In this document: piece by piece, positions 7,259-12,098 of the stretch
How positions within the stretch are numbered: the first letter of the stretch is position 1
How the letters are laid out: each line of letters opens with the position of its first letter
DNA from: Candidatus Alkanophagales archaeon
Lineage (GTDB): Archaea; Halobacteriota; Syntropharchaeia; Alkanophagales; B39-G2
Reading direction: 5' to 3'
Length of the DNA: 12,098 bases
Assembly (NCBI GenBank): GCA_003661185.1
Contig: QMVQ01000028.1
Span: 1-12,098, forward strand
The notes under the pieces: model-generated
Database searches by the model: none
What the model was told of the DNA's origin: nothing
The model's input: only the letters and a program-made list of their open reading frames with translations
Program-made: the position numbers and the translations under genes

Positions 7259-8494
7259 CTAAAAGATTACGGAGTTCGGCTCTATAATCCCGCCGACGGT
7301 CGTCCCCGGACCGATTCTCACGTTATTTCCAATGAGCGTCCCAACATTTATAGATACGTTTATGCCGGTTTTGACGTTGTCCCCGATGATTGCGCCGAAC
7401 TTCCGACGCCCCGTATCTATTGTCTTACCCTTCACATGTATCTTGATGTGGGCGTTGTTAAGGCGGAGGTTTGCGACCTTCGTGCCGGCTCCGAGGTTGC
7501 AGTCCTCGCCGATTACTGAATCGCCGACGTAGTTGTGATGCGGCACTTTTGAACTCCTCATGATTATCGAATTCTTTATTTCTACAGAGCTGCCGACGTG
7601 GCAGCAGTCGCCTATCGCCGTATGCGGGCGGATGTAGCAGTTCGGCCCTATCTCGCAGTTCTTGCCTATCACCACCGGTCCAACTATGTAAGAGCCGTTG
7701 CGCACGATAGTGCCTTCACCTATGAACACTTCACCCCTCAGCGTGACGTTATCTTCCACCTCACCGAGCACCTCGCCCCTCATGCCTTTTAAGATCTCTT
7801 CATTAGCGTTAAGTAAGTCCCAAGGGTAACTGACGTCCAGCCAGTAGTCAACAGCAACTGCCAGCACGCTCGCCCCTTCCCTAATTAAAAGCCGTAGGGT
7901 GTCTGTTATTTCAAACTCGCCCCTCGGCGAGAGCTCAGTCCTCTCAACTGCCTCAAGCGTCTCGCTCGTGAACGAGTAAATGCCGACGTTTGCGAGGTTT
8001 GTCGGCGGGCGCTCAGCCTTCTCGAAAATCTCCACGACATGCCCGTCCTCGACGAGCACAATGCCGTAATCCTCAGGGCGCTCAACCTCCTTGACTCCCA
8101 GCGCAAGTGCACCCTCGTGCGCCATGGACACAAACTTCTGAACGTCCTCGCTCCTTAGAATGACGTCGCCGTTGAGCATTAAGAAACGGTCTCCGAGGAC
8201 GTGCGCCGCCGCCTTCAGAGCATGCGCCGTGCCAAGCTGCCGACGTTGCGTCACGTAGCTTATCCGGATGCCGAGCGGCTCGCCGTCGCCGAAATAAGCA
8301 CGCACTTTTTCATCATGATAACCAACGACAAGAACGACATCGTCTATTCCAGCTTTTCTGAGTTCGAGGAGCAAATGTTCAAGGATAGGCTTGTTTGCAA
8401 TTGGCAACATGACTTTCGGCCTCGTGTGCGTGAGCGGACGCATCCTCGTCCCTTCGCCCGCAGCAAGGATGACTGCTTGTAGCTCCACGTTCAC
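7259..8494 (-). CDS. glmU: Bifunctional sugar-1-phosphate nucleotidylyltransferase/acetyltransferase (archaeal GlmU)
   Basis: Predicted to acetylate glucosamine 1-phosphate with acetyl-CoA and then uridylylate it to UDP-GlcNAc, the archaeal counterpart of GlmU (compare Sulfolobus ST0452). 411 residues. The N-terminal nucleotidyltransferase has LAAGEGTRMRPLTHTRPKVML (residues 10-30, key runs GEGTRMRP and RPKVML), QLGTAHAL (86-93) and LNGDV (107-111, metal Asp). A hexapeptide beta helix (about 250-405) carries KVPHHNYVGDSVIGE (316-330) with His319 at the position of the catalytic His363 of E. coli GlmU, followed by NLGAGTKVANL. The start is a GTG at 8494 without a Shine-Dalgarno. A TATA element (8511-8518) would put the RNA start at or next to it or at the next in-frame GTG (8488), which suggests leaderless translation. 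It is the first gene of the run glmU, paralogue, glmS. Confidence 0.93.
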   Translation of the reverse strand: MNVELQAVILAAGEGTRMRPLTHTRPKVMLPIANKPILEHLLLELRKAGIDDVVLVVGYHDEKVRAYFGDGEPLGIRISYVTQRRQLGTAHALKAAAHVLGDRFLMLNGDVILRSEDVQKFVSMAHEGALALGVKEVERPEDYGIVLVEDGHVVEIFEKAERPPTNLANVGIYSFTSETLEAVERTELSPRGEFEITDTLRLLIREGASVLAVAVDYWLDVSYPWDLLNANEEILKGMRGEVLGEVEDNVTLRGEVFIGEGTIVRNGSYIVGPVVIGKNCEIGPNCYIRPHTAIGDCCHVGSSVEIKNSIIMRSSKVPHHNYVGDSVIGEDCNLGAGTKVANLRLNNAHIKIHVKGKTIDTGRRKFGAIIGDNVKTGINVSINVGTLIGNNVRIGPGTTVGGIIEPNSVIF

Positions 8495-8510
8495 GCATGT
8501 AGCATTTTGG

Positions 8511-8518
8511 TTTTTATG
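8511..8518 (-). promoter_or_regulatory. TATA-like element for the glmU-paralogue-glmS operon
   Basis: Minus-strand CATAAAAA, centred near 8514-8515. The usual 22-27-base spacing predicts a transcript beginning around 8488-8492, essentially at the GTG start codons of glmU, consistent with the absence of a ribosome site there. Confidence 0.4.
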
Positions 8519-8560
8519 CGTTTTGGTCGCTGCAACAAAACTTGAAAGTCGAAAACAAAA

Positions 8561-8570
8561 GGTATAAGTA
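8561..8570 (+). promoter_or_regulatory. TATA box for the methyltransferase-like gene
   Basis: GGTATAAGTA preceded by the A-rich GAAAACAAAA that could serve as BRE. Expected transcription start is near 8590, leaving a leader of about 10-15 bases that contains the G-rich ribosome site at 8591-8596. It lies back to back with the glmU promoter in the 107-base divergent gap. Confidence 0.5.
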
Positions 8571-8601
8571 AGGAGGGGGCGTATTTTCGTGGGGGGTTAG
8601 A

Positions 8602-9678
8602 ATGAATCCGTATGAGCGGATGCAATTGGTTCTGAAAGGGAAGCTCGACGAGCTTGATAGGGTGCCTTGCTCCCCATATACGGGAATTTTCACGGTTGAG
8701 GCGTTAGAAAAGGCAGGAGTGAAATGGATAGATGCCCTTAAGACCACGGAGGGCATGGTGAAAGTCATAAAGACCGTGCACGAGCTCACAGGCTTAGAGA
8801 GTGCAACAGTGGGCTTTGATGCGGTGGTAGAGGCTGAGATGCTCGGCTTGATGCCAGACTTCAGGGAGAAACAAGCTGCTCGTGGCAAGTATATCTGGCC
8901 AACGATAAAAGTTAAAGGCGTAACGATGAGCGGGCGGAAGCTGGATACGCCCGCAGATTTAGAGGCAGTAATTCCTGAGGACGTGGCGAGCGCCGGCAGG
9001 ATGCCTATGATATTAGAGGCAGTGAAAAGGCTGCACGACGAGTATTATGGCGAGATTCCTGTGTGCGCACGGGTTGGCGGACCGTTCACGATACTCGCAG
9101 GCTACATCATGGACACCGTGCAATTCCTGATGCTGGTGGTGACGAAACCAGATGTCGTGAAAGAGTTTTACGACGTTTACAAGCGGATGACCATCGAGGA
9201 AGCGAAGCTTCTCTTCGAAGCCGGTGCCGACATCGTTTCCATAGCGGAAGACGGCGCGGGCTGCGACAACCTTGCACCGGCACAGTTCCGAGACATCGTA
9301 AAGCCGAGGCTCAAGGAAATCTTCGACAAGTCGGGAGCGAACGCCATGACGATGTCCGGGACCGCCGGTCCGATAATAAAGGACTGCGCAGAGCTCGGCG
9401 CGAAGATAATAACCGTGGACGAGAAGACCGACATCGTCAAGGCGAAAAAAGATTTGGAGGAGGTGCGTCCGCAGCATTTCATGGCGCTCGCTGGCGACAT
9501 CCCGACGATTGGCATGCTTGCGAAGGGCACGCCTGAGCAGGTGAAAAGCTACGTGAAGAATTTGATAGAAAGGGGCATCGAACTTGTGAGTCCGGGCTCG
9601 GACCTCTTCCTCACGACGCCGCTGGAAAACGTAAAAGCGATGGTCGAAGCCACTAAGGAGTTCGGCGCCCGCAAGTAG
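8602..9678 (+). CDS. MtaA/MtbA-like (uroporphyrinogen decarboxylase fold) methyltransferase homologue without zinc ligands
   Basis: Cytosolic TIM-barrel protein of 358 residues, close in length to MtaA/MtbA (about 340), which move a methyl group from a corrinoid protein to coenzyme M. The overall match is strong: the start MNPYERMQLVLKG, VGGPFTILAGY (158-168), GADIVSIAEDGAG (208-220), ITVDEKTDIVKAK (270-282), GTPEQVKSYVKNLIERGIE (309-327) and NVKAMVEATKEFG. In MtaA/MtbA the zinc is held by HxC followed by G near residue 240 and a Cys in a later PGC motif. Here these read T-M-S-G (250-253) and P-G-S (331-333), so His and both Cys are replaced by Thr/Ser. Coenzyme M thiol activation by zinc therefore looks impossible, and a different acceptor or a non-catalytic role is likely (inference). 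A TATA box and the GGGGGG ribosome site precede the ATG. No corrinoid protein or substrate methyltransferase is adjacent. The next gene follows after 36 bases. Confidence 0.88.
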   Translation: MNPYERMQLVLKGKLDELDRVPCSPYTGIFTVEALEKAGVKWIDALKTTEGMVKVIKTVHELTGLESATVGFDAVVEAEMLGLMPDFREKQAARGKYIWPTIKVKGVTMSGRKLDTPADLEAVIPEDVASAGRMPMILEAVKRLHDEYYGEIPVCARVGGPFTILAGYIMDTVQFLMLVVTKPDVVKEFYDVYKRMTIEEAKLLFEAGADIVSIAEDGAGCDNLAPAQFRDIVKPRLKEIFDKSGANAMTMSGTAGPIIKDCAELGAKIITVDEKTDIVKAKKDLEEVRPQHFMALAGDIPTIGMLAKGTPEQVKSYVKNLIERGIELVSPGSDLFLTTPLENVKAMVEATKEFGARK

Positions 9679-9714
9679 CGTGCTGAGGGAATGCGATAAG
9701 TATGCGAGGCTAAA

Positions 9715-10086
9715 ATGAGACGGGTAAACGAGAGCGCTCTGATAACAATAAACGCAATCGAGGGCGGGCAGTTCGTTGCTGAGAAGTTCGAGAACGAGAT
9801 GCGGGAGCGGACGAAGGAGCTCTGCCGCCTCTCCAAAGAGCAGGCTGAGAAGCTCGCCGAGGCTCTCGAAGGGGAGCTCGTAGCTTTGGGAAACGCAGAA
9901 TGGAGCATAGTGATGAAGCCGCTCCCATATTTCCATATTTATTTCGCACTCGTCAGTGACGGCATCAAAGTCCTTTTCGACAAAAAAGCCTTAGAGGCGG
10001 GCATGCCCGTCGACGACGCCTACGACATCACGAGACTCGTCTCGAACGCCCTCGTGCGCAAGGCGAGGAAGCTTTTTCCGGAATGA
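9715..10086 (+). CDS. Small protein of unknown function downstream of the methyltransferase homologue
   Basis: 123 residues, probably soluble: no signal peptide or membrane helix is visible. Not firmly recognised. The N-terminal half (about 20-60) is charged and helical (EKFENEMRERTKELCRLSKE and onward). The C-terminal half has EWSIVMKPLPYFHIYFALVSDGIKVLFDKKALEAG, in which alternating strands and the LFD run faintly recall DUF3786-type proteins; this is a weak resemblance only. The ATG at 9715 is supported by GAGG five bases upstream. It sits 36 bases after the methyltransferase homologue and 22 bases before the nuclease gene on the same strand. Cotranscription with the former is likely, and its base composition matches that neighbour rather than the AT-richer nuclease gene. 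Confidence 0.8.
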   Translation: MRRVNESALITINAIEGGQFVAEKFENEMRERTKELCRLSKEQAEKLAEALEGELVALGNAEWSIVMKPLPYFHIYFALVSDGIKVLFDKKALEAGMPVDDAYDITRLVSNALVRKARKLFPE

Positions 10087-10108
10087 GTAAAATTCGACGG
10101 CTGTAGGC

Positions 10109-11154
10109 GTGAAGGCAGAGATGCTTGAAGCCACGTTAAAAATGGCTGTTGAGCGAATGAGAAATTACCGCCGCTTTTACGAACAAAACGAGATGGCAGT
10201 GCGGGACCAAATTATAAATCCAATACTACGGGGCTTGGGCTGGGACCCAGAGAGCCCGGAGGAAGTGCTGCCGAACGTCTCTACCGATGAGGGCATCCCT
10301 GACTACACCCTTATGAAAAATGAGAAAAAGGTCTGTTCATCGAGGCGAAGAAACTGTCTGTGGATGTGGAGCAGAGGGAAGCTATTCGCCAATTAGCGAA
10401 ATACTGCTTCAGCGAAGGAATGAAATACGGCGTCCTGACGAACGGAGTTGTCTGGATTCTTTTCAGAGCATTCCAAGAAGGCACCACAATTACAGAGCGA
10501 ATAGTTTGGAAAACAGACATTGAGAGTGATGAACTATCGGCGAACATAAGGAGACTAAAGACTATTTCTAAGGAGAGTATCGAGGACATAGAAAATCTCA
10601 TAAAGAAGCTTCAAATATTGGACGAAATTTGGCAGTCACTGGTGAATGAACCTTCAGAGTTAATTAGAGGGTTAATCCCCGTCTTTGAAGGGTTAATAAG
10701 AGAGGGCTACCCTGATTATGAATTTGAGCGCACAGAGATTGAAGATTTTTTAAAGGAAAAAATCAGTGAGCTCATCGAGAAAGAGCCGCTTCCAGAGCCG
10801 ACATCTTCAGAGCTTATAATGCCAGAAATTGGGCGCCCGAGGAGGATGAAAATTGGCAGTGAGTATTTTGAAATCAAAACTGCAAAAGAAGTTTTGATAA
10901 ATACCGCAGAATGGCTTATTAGAAGGGGGAAGTTGAAAAGAAACGACTGCCCCTTTAACATTGGTCGTGCATATAGACGATATCTAATAAACATAGAACC
11001 AAAACATAGATATGGTGACCCTTTCAGGGCGCCGAGGAGATTATCAAATGGGATGTATATCGAAACCCATCACAACGCTGCAAGCTGCATCAGTATTGCA
11101 AGGCAACTTCTTGAGAAATACGGTTATTCTGGGAAGATATTGAAAGTGGAATGA
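10109..11154 (+). pseudogene. HsdR N-terminal-like PD-(D/E)XK nuclease gene with a -1 frameshift
   Basis: Two overlapping frames restore one protein of about 348 residues when the reading shifts by -1 after AAA-AAG at 10325-10330. The first frame runs from GTG 10109 (ATG 10121 is an alternative with AAGG five bases upstream) and ends at a stop near 10396. The second continues from GGT 10330 to TGA 11154. The N-terminus has the type I restriction HsdR_N pattern: NEMAVRDQIINPILRGLGWD (27-46), IPDYTL with Asp65, then after the shift GLFIEAKK with Glu79 and Lys81, completing a PD-(D/E)XK site. A charged helical region follows, then a C-terminal domain (about 244-348, AEWLIRRGKL, RRYLIN, GMYIETHH) of a kind seen at the ends of restriction-linked proteins. 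No HsdM, HsdS or helicase is present. It is visibly AT-richer than its neighbours, which suggests transfer. The cause could be a one-A loss in an A run, a sequencing error or programmed slippage. Confidence 0.82.
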
Positions 11155-11934
11155 CTAAAGCAAGTAAGGAAGAATTGTTTTCATATTAACTCCGACGAGC
11201 GCCACGCCCACCAGCGTCCCTAAAGTTCGGTGAGGAAGCTTTTTGCAGAGGAGCGCGGCGAGCGGCGCTGCAAGGGCGCCGCCTGCAAGAAGGGCGACGA
11301 TGACCTGCCACGGGAAGCCTTGAGCGCCTAAGGTCAGAAGGAACGTAAGAGATATCACGACTGAGACAAAAAAGCCGGCAAGGTTCACGGAGCCGACGGC
11401 TTTCCGAGGTTCGACGTCGGAAAGCATCATACTCGCCGTCGCTATCGGACCCCAGCCGCCACCGCCGACCCCGTCCACGAAGGCGGCAACAAAACCCAGT
11501 AGCGACGCTCGACGGAACGATAGTCCGTAGCGAGACGCTGGGCTGTTGTTCGTCCGGCGGGGCGTGCGTGCGAACCTTAATATTATTCGCACGCCGATGA
11601 GGAGGAGGAGAGCGGCGACGGCAGGTCGAACGAGCGCCCCTGAAATGTAAGAGAGCAAGCACGCCCCGCAAATGCCGCCGAACATGCCAAATATCGAGAG
11701 CGGCGTTGCAAGCTCACGCTGGACGTTTCCGAGGCGGAGGTGCGAGCCGCCGGAGATGAGACTAACAAAAACCTTAGCGACGTGCACGCTCGCAGAGACT
11801 GTCGCTGGATAAAATCCTAAGAATATCAAGAGCGACGCAGAGAAGACACCGAAGCCTATACCCAGCGTCCCATAGGTGAGCTGTGCGACGTAGCCGACGC
11901 AAAATATGGTTAATGTCAGCAGTCCCCCATCCAT
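11155..11934 (-). CDS. TSUP (TauE/SafE) family membrane permease
   Basis: 259-residue inner-membrane protein built of about eight hydrophobic segments (roughly 4-22, 26-44, 46-62, 76-96, 102-120, 143-160, 182-203, 209-230, with a last one to 255). Two family half-repeats are visible: TYGTLGIGFGVFSASLLIFLG near the N-terminus (positions 20-40, core GIGFGV) and FVDGVGGGGWGPIATASM (152-169) with the hallmark Gly run. Relatives export or import sulfite, sulfoacetate or other organosulfur anions; the substrate here is unknown. The ATG at 11934 has AGAGGG directly touching it, too close for a ribosome site, while a TATA-like CTTTTATCC (11957-11965) predicts RNA starting near 11936, so the message is probably leaderless. 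Its stop abuts the stop of the convergent nuclease gene with no base between. A transposon end lies just upstream. Confidence 0.92.
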   Translation of the reverse strand: MDGGLLTLTIFCVGYVAQLTYGTLGIGFGVFSASLLIFLGFYPATVSASVHVAKVFVSLISGGSHLRLGNVQRELATPLSIFGMFGGICGACLLSYISGALVRPAVAALLLLIGVRIILRFARTPRRTNNSPASRYGLSFRRASLLGFVAAFVDGVGGGGWGPIATASMMLSDVEPRKAVGSVNLAGFFVSVVISLTFLLTLGAQGFPWQVIVALLAGGALAAPLAALLCKKLPHRTLGTLVGVALVGVNMKTILPYLL

Positions 11935-11956
11935 CCCTCTAAATTAAAACGGTGAC

Positions 11957-11965
11957 GGATAAAAG
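11957..11965 (-). promoter_or_regulatory. TATA-like element for the TSUP permease
   Basis: Minus-strand CTTTTATCC centred about 27 bases before the ATG at 11934, which would give a leaderless transcript. It lies immediately beside the inferred right end of the IS element, so the insertion may have replaced sequences upstream of the original promoter. Confidence 0.35.
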
Positions 11966-11969
11966 CCAT

Positions 11970-12057
11970 GTCAATTACCCACCTACAAGTAGGAGGGCTT
12001 GCCTCCCGGAGAGGCTTCGGGGGAGGTTGACAGCTCCCCACCGTCCCGGAGGACGGT
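11970..12057 (-). ncRNA. Putative omega/re RNA scaffold overlapping the tnpB 3' end
   Basis: In the 88 bases before the inferred element end, four hairpins can form in a row. They are ACCGTCC/GGACGGT at 12040-12057 (7 bp, 4-base loop), GGGGAG/CTCCCC at 12020-12039 (6 bp, 8-base loop), GCCTC/GAGGC at 12001-12015 (5 bp) and CCTAC/GTAGG at 11982-11993. An alternative GGAGG/CCTCC pairing (11992-12006) excludes the third. TnpB guide RNAs of this family arise from exactly this position, so transcription through the right end would add a guide copied from flanking DNA, about 11969 to 11954 if the end is at 11970. Position and structure support the call; the exact ends are inferred. Confidence 0.5.
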
Positions 12058-12098
12058 ATAGCGGTTGCGAATGTTGAAGGCGGCGTTGGTGTCCGCAT
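11983..12098 (-). CDS. tnpB: TnpB (IS605 OrfB) RNA-guided nuclease, C-terminal fragment at window edge
   Basis: Only the last 37 codons are visible; the rest lies to the right of the window. The frame reads ADTNAAFNIRNRY and then a Gly/Ser/Pro-rich tail ending KPSYL and TAG at 11983-11985. The D-x-N-A-A-x-N-I motif is the third RuvC catalytic motif of TnpB, directly after the zinc ribbon, and its Asp (bases 12091-12093) is intact. TnpB is an RNA-guided DNA endonuclease that uses an RNA made from the element's own 3' end. The tail after NIRNR is the low-complexity extension common in this family, here encoded by hairpin-forming DNA. A different frame in the same place (beginning MRTPTPPST) is a shadow. 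No damage is seen in the visible part. Confidence 0.85.
   Translation of the reverse strand, partial: ADTNAAFNIRNRYTVLRDGGELSTSPEASPGGKPSYL

Larger units (their letters stand above)
11970..12098 (-). mobile_element. Right end of an IS200/IS605-family (tnpB) element, cut by the window edge
   Basis: Contains the tnpB 3' end, hairpins and a candidate right terminus. On the minus strand a subterminal 5-bp palindrome (CCTAC-TT-GTAGG, 11993-11982) is followed after 7 bases by TTGAC (11974-11970), an arrangement like the hairpin plus cleavage pentamer of ISDra2-type right ends. The exact boundary is inferred, and the left end and any tnpA are outside the window. Confidence 0.55.

Noticed and set aside
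8514..8888. 124-codon minus-strand frame crossing the divergent promoter and the methyltransferase start
   Set aside because: Covers both inferred TATA elements and is antisense to conserved coding sequence; no recognisable protein.
9013..9936. Long open frame (307 codons) on the minus strand opposite the methyltransferase homologue
   Set aside because: It runs antisense to a well-conserved family member, its translation is Leu/His/Arg-rich with no recognisable motif, and it reflects the GC-rich codon pattern of the true gene.
10320..10523. Third frame across the frameshift region of the nuclease gene
   Set aside because: Its translation lacks any restriction-enzyme motif; the -1 joined reading is fully explained by the HsdR_N pattern.
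11916..12098. 60-codon frame starting MRTPTPPST at the right edge, minus strand
   Set aside because: Out of frame with the TnpB motif DxNAAxNI that occupies the same bases; it ends inside the permease start.

Overview
The window looks like a chromosomal segment of a methanogen- or ANME-related euryarchaeon (Halobacteriota side). The grounds are an archaeal-type bifunctional GlmU, a MtaA/MtbA-like relative of methanogenic methyltransferases, a PGF-CTERM-like archaeosortase tail, TATA-box promoters with very short leaders, and several GTG or leaderless-looking starts. The species cannot be named from sequence alone. Most of the DNA is fairly GC-rich by eye, with one clearly AT-richer gene at 10.1-11.15 kb.

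Left edge (1-1249, +): the 3' part of a secreted or cell-surface protein with type 3 thrombospondin-like calcium-binding repeats, a beta-rich domain that may be an OB fold, a proline-rich linker and a C-terminal PGF-plus-membrane-helix sorting tail. Centre (1321-8494, all -): two tandem sugar nucleotidyltransferases (the first bifunctional, the second apparently without the acetyltransferase residues) are packed against glmS with 1-8 nt gaps. They form a UDP-GlcNAc supply operon for surface glycans. Downstream on the same strand come a CitG-like triphosphoribosyl-dephospho-CoA synthase homologue, a hairpin with a U tract, and a separately promoted CLC chloride channel/transporter with a CBS pair.

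From the divergent promoter region at 8495-8601 rightward (+): a MtaA/MtbA-family (UroD fold) protein in which all three zinc ligands appear replaced, a small unrecognised protein, and an HsdR-N-like PD-(D/E)XK nuclease gene interrupted by a -1 frameshift exactly between its catalytic Asp and Glu-x-Lys. It ends stop-to-stop with a TSUP (TauE/SafE) permease on the opposite strand. At the right edge (-) is the C-terminal end of an IS200/IS605-family TnpB with a chain of hairpins and a plausible right end. This should be the 3' part of its guide (omega/re) RNA, lying just upstream of the permease.

No tRNA, rRNA or CRISPR array was seen, and no gene-free stretch exceeds about 110 bases.
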